The notes under the pieces were generated by a model. It made no database searches, was not told the DNA's origin, and saw only the letters and a list, made by a program, of their open reading frames with translations. A DNA stretch of 14,288 bases, from contig JALHJD010000045.1 of NCBI GenBank assembly GCA_022837185.1, forward strand, positions 1 to 14,288. Direction: 5' to 3'. Below are positions 8,844 to 14,288 of this stretch, piece by piece. Source of the DNA: Desulfobacteraceae bacterium. Lineage in GTDB: Bacteria > Desulfobacterota > Desulfobulbia > Desulfobulbales > Desulfobulbaceae. Within the stretch, counting starts at the first letter, position 1; each line of letters starts with the position of its first letter. The position numbers were made by a program, and so were the translations under genes.

Positions 8844-9629
8844 ATGGAACTGCTTCTCTCCCCCGAGGCATGGATAGCGCTTGTCACCCTGACGCTGCTT
8901 GAAATCGTTCTCGGGGTGGACAACATTATTTTCATCGCCCTCCTGGCCGGCCGCCTGCCGCCCCATCAGCAGGCCAGAGGCAGGGCCATCGGGCTGTTCA
9001 TGGCCATGTTCATGCGCATTGCCCTGCTCTTTTCCATTTCCCTGGTCATGCGGCTCACCGAGCCCCTGCTGGAGGTGTTCGGCCGGGAAATCTCGGGCAG
9101 CGACCTGATTCTTATTGCCGGGGGACTGTTTCTCATCTTTAAAAGCACTGTGGAAATCGACGCCAGCCTCGAGGGCAGTGAAGAAAAACGGCTCAAACCG
9201 GGAAAAGCGAAAGCGACCTTCTTGATGATTATCGGCCAGATCATGGTCTTCGACATAGTCTTCTCCCTTGACTCCGTCATTACCGCCATCGGCCTGGCCG
9301 ACCATCTGGCGATCATGATCGCGGCGATCATGATCGCGGTCGGCTTCATGATCTTCCTGTCCGGAGCGGTAAGCAGATTTGTCGAGGATCACCCGACCTT
9401 CAAGATCCTGGCGCTGAGCTTCCTGCTGCTGATCGGCACAACCCTGGTCGCCGAAGGGCTCGGCCTGCACATCTCCAAAGGCTATATCTACTTTGCCATG
9501 GCCTTTTCGGTTTTTGTGGAAATACTCAACATGAAGCTGCACAAGCGGACCATTGAGCCGGTCAAGCTCCGTGCTCCCAGACAGAACGTCAGAATAAACG
9601 ACCTGCACCCCCCAAATGAGCGAATTTGA
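8844..9629 (+). CDS. TerC-family integral membrane protein
   Basis: This 261-residue polytopic inner-membrane protein belongs to the TerC/YkoY/Alx superfamily; several members export manganese or support metal loading of exported proteins. Two diagnostic acidic segments are present: LLEIVLGVDNIIFIALLAGRLP (E20, D26, N27) and IVFSLDSVITAIGLADHL (D143), which carry the intramembrane Glu/Asp/Asn residues of the family. About seven hydrophobic segments are visible, with a charged cytoplasmic linker around 105-125 (EGSEEKRLKPGKAK) and a polar C-terminus. AAGGGA lies 7 nt before the ATG. The last 14 bp overlap the next gene. A direct repeat encodes AIMIAAIMIA at 156-165. The exact substrate cannot be read from the sequence. 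Confidence 0.93.
   Translation: MELLLSPEAWIALVTLTLLEIVLGVDNIIFIALLAGRLPPHQQARGRAIGLFMAMFMRIALLFSISLVMRLTEPLLEVFGREISGSDLILIAGGLFLIFKSTVEIDASLEGSEEKRLKPGKAKATFLMIIGQIMVFDIVFSLDSVITAIGLADHLAIMIAAIMIAVGFMIFLSGAVSRFVEDHPTFKILALSFLLLIGTTLVAEGLGLHISKGYIYFAMAFSVFVEILNMKLHKRTIEPVKLRAPRQNVRINDLHPPNERI
9309..9338 (+). repeat. Two tandem copies of a 15-bp palindromic unit inside terC
   Basis: GCGATCATGATCGCG occurs twice back to back (9309-9323 and 9324-9338) with no mismatch. Each unit contains a 14-bp perfect palindrome and two GATC sites. In frame it encodes AIMIA twice, within a predicted membrane segment of TerC. Confidence 0.9.
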
Positions 9630-10644
9630 CGTCATCGTTATCGGCGGCGGCCCCGGAGGGCTGTCCTGTGCGGCAATCCTGGGAGCCTCAGGCGCCAAGG
9701 TCCTTGTCCTTGAACGAAAAAAACAGATCGGCCGCAAGGTCTGCGCCGGCGGCATAACCTGGGAAGGACTCATTCAACGGATACCGGAACGCCTGATTGA
9801 GAGGACCTTCACGGAGCAGCTGATCTTCTCCAACTGGCAGAAAATCCGGCTGCGCAGGAAAAACCCCATCATCGCCACGGTCAACAGGGAATCGCTGGGA
9901 CAGTGGATGGCCGAACAGGCCATCCGGGCCGGGGCCCAGGTCAGAACGGGGTGCAGCGCCAGGGAGATAAACGACCGCTCGGTTACCTGCACCGATGAGC
10001 GGGGCAACACCTTCACCGCCCGTTTCGATCATCTGATCGGGGCCGACGGCAGCACCTCGGCGGTGCGCCGCTTCCTCAACATTCCCACCCGCAGAATCGG
10101 CGTCGGCATGAACTATCAGGTCCAGGGCCGCTACGAAAGCATGGAATGGCACCTCAACACCAGATTGTTCAAAAACGGCTACGGCTGGATTTTTCCCCAC
10201 CAGGAATCCCTCTCCATAGGAGCCTACCGGCCCCAGAGCGGCATCCCTCCGGTCCGCTTCAAGAAAAGCCTGGTCACCTGGGCGGAGACCAGGGGTTTCC
10301 GCCTCGAGAATGTGCAGCCCCAGGCGGAACTGATCAATTTTGATTACCGGGGATTCCAGTTCGACAACAAATGGCTGATCGGTGATGCCGCGGGACTGGC
10401 CTCGGGTCTGACCGGCGAGGGTATCTACCCGGCGATTGTTTCCGGCGAGGCGGTGGCCAGGAAAATCATCGATCCCGCCTACCCGGCGGTCGAAATCGGG
10501 AGCCTGGCCGCCAAGCAGACAAAACACCTGAAAATAGTCGACCTTTCCGGCGGCAACACGGCCCTCTGCACCCTGCTGATGGAAACCCTGCTTTTTCTTC
10601 TGCGACTGCGGCTCATCAATTTTCAGAAGCAGTTGGCGATGTAA
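9616..10644 (+). CDS. Geranylgeranyl reductase family FAD-dependent oxidoreductase
   Basis: This 342-residue flavoprotein is of the p-hydroxybenzoate hydroxylase/geranylgeranyl reductase type. The N-terminal Rossmann motif is DVIVIGGGPGGLSCAA (GxGxxG at 10-15), with E33 ending the second strand. KVCAGGI has C43 where the geranylgeranyl reductase family has a conserved Cys. The second FAD motif, GDAAGLASGLTGEGI, starts at G256 and is the family hallmark. Relatives reduce isoprenoid double bonds in lipids, quinone side chains or chlorophyll precursors. In a non-phototrophic bacterium the substrate is unknown, and menaquinone or another polyprenoid is only a guess. The ATG overlaps the end of terC by 14 bp, and the following gene begins 1 nt after its stop, so all three are probably co-transcribed. 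Confidence 0.88.
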   Translation: MSEFDVIVIGGGPGGLSCAAILGASGAKVLVLERKKQIGRKVCAGGITWEGLIQRIPERLIERTFTEQLIFSNWQKIRLRRKNPIIATVNRESLGQWMAEQAIRAGAQVRTGCSAREINDRSVTCTDERGNTFTARFDHLIGADGSTSAVRRFLNIPTRRIGVGMNYQVQGRYESMEWHLNTRLFKNGYGWIFPHQESLSIGAYRPQSGIPPVRFKKSLVTWAETRGFRLENVQPQAELINFDYRGFQFDNKWLIGDAAGLASGLTGEGIYPAIVSGEAVARKIIDPAYPAVEIGSLAAKQTKHLKIVDLSGGNTALCTLLMETLLFLLRLRLINFQKQLAM

Positions 10645-10645
10645 C

Positions 10646-12772
10646 ATGCTGTCCGGTTCCCTCCATCGCCGCCGGTCGGGAGGCCGGCGGGGCAGGCAGG
10701 CAGGTCTGGGTGGAAGGCCCGGTCAGGGATCCGTCCCCGGCGGGTCGCTCCATGGGTGGACCGGCCGGATTGCGCTGATCCTGCTGGCCGCGATCGTGCT
10801 GGCGGCTCCGGGATGCTCCCGGATACAGCACAAGCCCGCTGCCGACGACGGACACCCTGACCTGAGCTCCAGCTTCACCAACGGCCCGCGGGGCTACTAC
10901 GACCGGGGCAGGTCCCTGGCCGCTGACGGGTTGCACGCGCAGGCCGTTGCGGATTTCCGGCGGGCCATCGAGGAAAGCCCAAAAGATCAGTGGGACAGTA
11001 CGACTTTCGGCCCGATCGGTTATTTTCCCCATCGTGAACTCGGCATCCTGTATTTTCAGCGCCGGGAGTACGACAAGGCTATCGCCGAACTGGAACACTC
11101 CATGGACAGCGCCCCCAGCGCCAGGGCCCGCTATTATCTCAACAAGGCCAGGGCTGCCAGGATAGAGCGATATGCAATGGACCGGACCGCGCCCGTACTG
11201 AATCTCGAATCCTCCTCCACCGTCGAGATCACCAACAGTCTGACGAAAGTGGTGAGAGGAGTGGCCGTGGACGACACCTTCCTCGCCGCCGTCACCGTTG
11301 CAGACCAGCCCGTGGCCATGGAATCCGCCTCCGGGAAAAAAATATTCCGTGCCGAAGTCCCCCTCATTGAAGGGGAGAACAGGATCAGGGTCGCCGCCTC
11401 CGATCTCGCCGGCAGAACGACGGAAAACCACCTGACCGTTTATTCCGACCGGCAGGGGCCGGTGATTGAAATCGAGGAACTTGTCGTCCGCAACAACCTG
11501 GTGACCCTTCAGGGCAATGTCAATGACAACATGGAGGTGGCGTTCCTGCGCATCAATAACGAGCGGTGGCCCATTACCGGACAGGCAAGGGGGTACGGAT
11601 TCAGGCTGGTCCTCCCCGATGGGACAATCACCATTGTCGCCGGCGACCCGGCGGGCAACAGCACCCGGGCTGTAGTCAGGGAACACGCGTCCGACCCGGT
11701 GCCGGCCGGAGATCTTCTTCATGACAAGGAAGCGGATACCTCCCCCGCCTCCGCCGCGGGCAAAGATCATCCCGGCCTCAAGCCGCCGCCTGGATCCCCC
11801 GGGTCTGACGTTGAGCCCCCGTATATCAGGATATTGTCACCCGGCCCCGGCGAAAAAACGCATGGAGAATCGATTCTGCTCGAGGGTATGGTGAGCGACG
11901 CCTCCCTGCCGATCTATATAAGCGTCAACGGCGAGTTCGTGCCGAACCGCAAAGGCCGTAAGGTGTTCTTCTCGCGGCTGATCCACCTCGCCCCCGGGAC
12001 GAATACCATCCGCATCGTCGCCGCCGACGAACTGGGCAACAAGGCCGGGAGAACCCTCCAGGTTCATCGCCTGGTCCCTTCATACCGGAGGCTGGAAGCG
12101 AGGATGGCCGTCGCCGTGCTCCCCTTCGGCCTGCAGCCTGGACCAGCCACCCCGCCGGGTGCCGTTCGGGACCTGCTCATGGACGCCTTCTCTGCCCAGG
12201 GCCGCTTCCGAACCGTGGAACAGGCGAAAATCGACGCCGTGTTCCCCGTCCCGGCGTGGAGCGGGGACCTGCCGTTGACTCCCGTCCTGGCGGGCCGGCT
12301 CGGCAAAAGAGTCGGGGCGCAGGCCGTGCTGACCGGCTGGGTTCTGGAGTACCCGGGAGCGGTGGAAATCCTCGGCCGGCTCATTGATGCGGAAACCGGG
12401 ACAATCCTTGCGGACAACGATGTGTTCGGCGAGATCAGCGAGACGGAGTCCCTCGACGACCTGGTTGACGAACTGGCGCGCAAATTCAGGCGTGAGATCC
12501 CGCTGGCGGAAGGCTCCCTGCTCGAAATCGGCAGCAGCGAGGTGATAATCGACGCCGGCCCCGACAACCGCGTCAAGCCCGCCATGCAGTTCATCTGCTA
12601 TCGGGAAATCCCCCCGGTCCCCCATCCGGTAACCGGTCAGCCCATGGTTCCCGAACCTCTGACCCTCGCCGTGCTCAAGGTGGTGGAGGTTGACGGGAAT
12701 TTTTGCCGGGCCGTGGTGGTGAGTGGCGATCTCTCCCATCTGATGGCTTCCGACAAGGTGATTGCCTTATAG
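10646..12772 (+). CDS. Predicted lipoprotein with TPR, Ig-like repeats and CsgG/FlgT-like C-terminus
   Basis: I do not recognise a named gene. The 708-residue product has a hydrophobic stretch at 42-55 ending in LAAPGC (C57), which looks like a lipoprotein signal, though it is preceded by an unusual 38-residue Arg/Gly-rich head. Residues about 85-165 hold two TPR-like units (GYYDRGRSLAADGLHAQAV; LYFQRREYDKAIAELEHSM). Three Ig-like beta modules follow (about 180-270, 271-347, 390-475), each ending in a similar phrase (NRIRVAASDLAG, TITIVAGDPAG, NTIRIVAADELGN). Residues 487-615 resemble CsgG/LpoB-type domains (MAVAVLPF; GRFRTVEQAKID; RLIDAETGTILAD). The end resembles FlgT-C (SSEVIIDAGPDNRVKPAMQF). 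Envelope location and an assembly or scaffold role are inferred. It starts 1 nt after the previous stop; no better in-frame start was found nearer the signal segment. Confidence 0.8.
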   Translation: MLSGSLHRRRSGGRRGRQAGLGGRPGQGSVPGGSLHGWTGRIALILLAAIVLAAPGCSRIQHKPAADDGHPDLSSSFTNGPRGYYDRGRSLAADGLHAQAVADFRRAIEESPKDQWDSTTFGPIGYFPHRELGILYFQRREYDKAIAELEHSMDSAPSARARYYLNKARAARIERYAMDRTAPVLNLESSSTVEITNSLTKVVRGVAVDDTFLAAVTVADQPVAMESASGKKIFRAEVPLIEGENRIRVAASDLAGRTTENHLTVYSDRQGPVIEIEELVVRNNLVTLQGNVNDNMEVAFLRINNERWPITGQARGYGFRLVLPDGTITIVAGDPAGNSTRAVVREHASDPVPAGDLLHDKEADTSPASAAGKDHPGLKPPPGSPGSDVEPPYIRILSPGPGEKTHGESILLEGMVSDASLPIYISVNGEFVPNRKGRKVFFSRLIHLAPGTNTIRIVAADELGNKAGRTLQVHRLVPSYRRLEARMAVAVLPFGLQPGPATPPGAVRDLLMDAFSAQGRFRTVEQAKIDAVFPVPAWSGDLPLTPVLAGRLGKRVGAQAVLTGWVLEYPGAVEILGRLIDAETGTILADNDVFGEISETESLDDLVDELARKFRREIPLAEGSLLEIGSSEVIIDAGPDNRVKPAMQFICYREIPPVPHPVTGQPMVPEPLTLAVLKVVEVDGNFCRAVVVSGDLSHLMASDKVIAL

Positions 12773-12775
12773 CTT

Positions 12776-13074
12776 GATACCGACCTGATGAGCCAATCCC
12801 GCCTCGGACAATCGGGTCAGTCCGGCCGCCGCGCAGGACAGCGGCAACCGCCGGCGCCCGGAGTCCAGATTGATAATGATTCCCTTTTTTTGGCGGCAGG
12901 GAAAGAAATTGGTTGGTAGCAAGGCAATTCAGGTATTATTATACAATAAATAGTTTCGCAGGCAGACGGCAACGCGGTTATCGACGCCGCCCAATCACGG
13001 GACTCCATGCGGGCAATCAGAGAATCGTTTCCCGCCGGCATTCGGAGCGGTCACTCCTGGATAAAGGATAATTC
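12776..13074 (+). other. Intergenic region with AT-rich island, no convincing gene
   Basis: About 300 bp separate the lipoprotein from the cytochrome gene. The first half is GC-rich and self-complementary in places, and contains a weak terminator-like element (12860-12891). At 12930-12955 there is an AT-rich island (TATTATTATACAATAAATAG). Read on the plus strand it offers TTGGTA (12913-12918), an 18-bp spacer and TATTAT (12937-12942) as a poor promoter for the cytochrome gene. A ribosome-binding site AAAGGA precedes ATG 13075. No open frame here has a recognisable product or good start signals. Confidence 0.4.
12860..12891 (+). terminator. Weak candidate terminator after the lipoprotein gene
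   Basis: GGAGTC (12860-12865) can pair with GATTCC (12878-12883) with one G-T wobble and a 12-nt loop, followed by CTTTTTTT (12884-12891). The U-tract is good, but the stem is short and the loop large, so this is only a possible end for the terC operon transcript. Confidence 0.35.
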
Positions 13075-13335
13075 ATGAATAGCAGAGTAAAAATACTGGT
13101 ATATAATGCTCTTTTTCTTCTTTTCTGCGTCGGCCTGTTCCTGTTTCTGTGGTATGCCCCGCCTGAAACAACGGCCCGGCTGCCGCACGACCCCGATCAT
13201 GAACGGTTCATGACCATGAAGAAAAAAGAGGCGGAAAAATTCTGCATCGAATGCCACGGCGCGGAAGGGGTTTCCCCCCTGCCGGAAGATCATCCGCCCA
13301 AATACCGGTGCCTCTTCTGCCACAAACGCGAATGA
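13075..13335 (+). CDS. Small membrane-anchored diheme c-type cytochrome
   Basis: This 86-residue protein has an N-terminal hydrophobic segment (about 7-27) after a short basic head. That fits an uncleaved signal anchor placing the rest in the periplasm. Two CxxCH heme c attachment motifs follow: CIECH at 57-61 and CLFCH at 79-83. H38, H42 and H73 are candidate distal ligands, which would allow bis-His low-spin hemes (inference). The second motif with preceding KYR recalls the end of NapB-type diheme cytochromes, but the protein is far too short for NapB. AAAGGA lies 8 nt before the ATG. It is followed 30 bp later by the PEP synthase regulator on the same strand. A role in periplasmic electron transfer is likely; partners are unknown. 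Confidence 0.85.
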   Translation: MNSRVKILVYNALFLLFCVGLFLFLWYAPPETTARLPHDPDHERFMTMKKKEAEKFCIECHGAEGVSPLPEDHPPKYRCLFCHKRE

Positions 13336-13365
13336 ACCGGCAATTCTGCAAATAAGGCGAACATC

Positions 13366-14193
13366 ATGTGGACCTCGAAAGACGTGTACTATGTATCCGG
13401 CTCCACGGCCCTCCTTGCCGAGGACATGGGGCAGGCGCTGCTCTGTCAGTTTCAGGAGATCAGCTTCCACGAGGAAAAACTCCCGTTCATCAAAACCACG
13501 GCCGCGGCGGAAAAAGCACTCGCCCATATCCTGGAGCAGTCCGGCGGCAGAAGGCCCCTGGTCTTCTGCACCATTCTCGACAGTCAGATCCGAAAAATCT
13601 TCGATTCCCCGGAGGTTGAATTTTTTGACGTGTTCGGGCGCCTCCTGGACCAGCTGGAGATCTGCCTGGAGTCAAAAGCCTTGCGGGTGCCCGGGTCATC
13701 CCGGGCCATTGATGACATGACCCTTGCCAAAAGGGTGGAGGCCATCCATTTTTCCATAGAACACGATGACGGCACCCGGACCCGGGAATATGATGAAGCA
13801 GAGGTGATTCTGCTGGGGGTCTCCCGGTCCGGCAAAACTCCGGTCAGCGTTTACCTGGCAACGCACATGGGAATAAAGGCGGCCAATTTTCCCCTCACCA
13901 CCGACGATCTCAACAGTTACGAACTGCCGCCGGAAATCATCCGCAACCGCAAGAAGGTAGTGGGCCTCACATCCACCCCGCAGCTGCTGCATAAAATCAG
14001 GGAGCAGCGCTACAGCGGCAGTTCCTATGCCAGTATCGCCACCTGCGCCAACGAGCTCAACCAGGCAAAACAGATTTTTCTCAAATACTCCATTCCCGTT
14101 GTCGGCACCGACGGCAAATCCATTGAGGAGACCGCGGTCCAGGTGACCCAGCTTGTCGATATTCCAAAAAAACAGTGGCGCTCCATCCTGTAG
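13366..14193 (+). CDS. Pyruvate,phosphate dikinase / PEP synthase regulatory protein
   Basis: This is a DUF299-family bifunctional serine/threonine kinase and phosphorylase. It inactivates PEP synthase (PpsR type) or pyruvate,phosphate dikinase (PDRP type) by ADP-dependent phosphorylation and reactivates it by Pi-dependent dephosphorylation. The 275 residues match the usual length. The P-loop GVSRSGKTPVSVYLA starts at G151, with K157. YYVSGSTALLAEDMGQALL at the N-terminus, HFSIEHDDG around 128-136, KAANFPLTTDD and VVGLTSTPQLLHKIREQR are family segments. AAGGCG precedes the ATG. Whether the target is PpsA or PPDK cannot be told, because neither gene is in the window. It lies between the cytochrome gene and a truncated membrane protein gene. 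Confidence 0.93.
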   Translation: MWTSKDVYYVSGSTALLAEDMGQALLCQFQEISFHEEKLPFIKTTAAAEKALAHILEQSGGRRPLVFCTILDSQIRKIFDSPEVEFFDVFGRLLDQLEICLESKALRVPGSSRAIDDMTLAKRVEAIHFSIEHDDGTRTREYDEAEVILLGVSRSGKTPVSVYLATHMGIKAANFPLTTDDLNSYELPPEIIRNRKKVVGLTSTPQLLHKIREQRYSGSSYASIATCANELNQAKQIFLKYSIPVVGTDGKSIEETAVQVTQLVDIPKKQWRSIL

Positions 14194-14214
14194 GTTTTTG
14201 CCGGGGAACACTCT

Positions 14215-14288
14215 ATGGAATGGCTTGACCGAATCCCCTTTGCAATCCTTGTCGCCGCCGCCCTGCTCATCGGCCTGGCCCCTATTTA
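14215..14288 (+). CDS. Small membrane protein, 3' end beyond window
   Basis: An ATG with GGGGA about 8 nt upstream opens a frame that runs to the window edge. The 24 visible residues, MEWLDRIPFAILVAAALLIG followed by LAPI, form an amphipathic start and a membrane segment. From memory, this resembles the N-terminus of small (about 70-residue) bacterial membrane proteins often auto-labelled 'RND transporter', but too little is visible to name it. Confidence 0.55.
   Translation, partial: MEWLDRIPFAILVAAALLIGLAPI

Noticed and set aside
8615..8902. Plus-strand open frame of 95 codons in the purA/terC intergenic region
   Set aside because: It overlaps the terC start in another frame, passes through the candidate promoter and hairpins, and lacks a ribosome-binding site or recognisable sequence.
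8571..9773. Minus-strand open frame (400 codons) across terC and the purA/terC intergenic region
   Set aside because: It mirrors the terC membrane protein, is rich in His/Asp/Gln as expected from reversed hydrophobic codons, and runs across the purA promoter.
10616..11770. Minus-strand open frame (384 codons) opposite the lipoprotein gene
   Set aside because: The plus-strand reading shows a signal, TPR and Ig-like structure; the minus-strand product is Gly/Pro-rich with no domain.
12785..12792. CTGATGAG, which matches part of the hammerhead ribozyme core
   Set aside because: There is no following stem II with GAAA and no cleavage-site partner at suitable spacing, so the match is by chance.
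12817..13041. Minus-strand open frame of 74 codons in the gap before the cytochrome gene
   Set aside because: No ribosome-binding site, no similarity that I recognise, and mixed composition across the AT island; it is probably chance.

Overview
The window is GC-rich, densely coded bacterial chromosome. Gene content suggests a deltaproteobacterium in the broad sense (Desulfobacterota, perhaps Desulfobulbales-like). The signs are a canonical DksA, a two-subunit-type glycyl-tRNA synthetase (GlyS), a GTP cyclohydrolase IB (FolE2)-type protein, a geranylgeranyl-reductase-family flavoprotein, a small membrane-anchored diheme cytochrome c and a PEP-synthase regulatory protein. The taxonomic guess is inference from gene content and was not tested. 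I see no mobile element, CRISPR array, integrase or phage gene.

Minus-strand block (about 8611 down to 79). A good sigma70-type promoter (TTGACT-17-TATATT) drives purA after a leader that carries a terminator-like hairpin. The genes rpoZ, dnaJ, moaC, dksA, galT, a single-domain response regulator, a FolE2-like gene and glyS then follow head to tail, with gaps from overlapping to about 90 bp. They look like one long housekeeping operon. A tRNA-Leu(UAG) gene with its own promoter lies downstream on the same strand. The block puts three ppGpp-connected proteins together: PurA, omega and DksA.

Plus-strand block 1 (8749-12772). A divergent promoter precedes terC, which overlaps a geranylgeranyl-reductase-family gene. 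After 1 nt comes a 708-residue predicted lipoprotein with TPR, Ig-like repeat, CsgG/LpoB-like and FlgT-C-like parts. A non-coding gap of about 300 bp with an AT-rich island follows.

Plus-strand block 2 (13075-end). A mini diheme c-type cytochrome and a pyruvate,phosphate dikinase/PEP synthase regulatory protein (P-loop kinase/pyrophosphorylase) are followed by the first 24 codons of a small membrane protein cut by the window edge.

The most unusual object is the FolE2-like protein at 2489-3229. Its scaffold matches FolE2 well, including the KGTHMSRF segment, but the Cys-Pro-Cys and His-Asn-Gln-Arg segment, the Arg-Pro-Asp-Glu...Thr-Glu segment and the C-terminal His-x-His segment are replaced or deleted. 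It therefore looks like a maintained pseudoenzyme, translationally coupled to glyS. Other points of interest are the possible attenuator in the purA leader, alternative hairpins in the terC leader, a tandem palindrome inside terC and the architecture of the lipoprotein.
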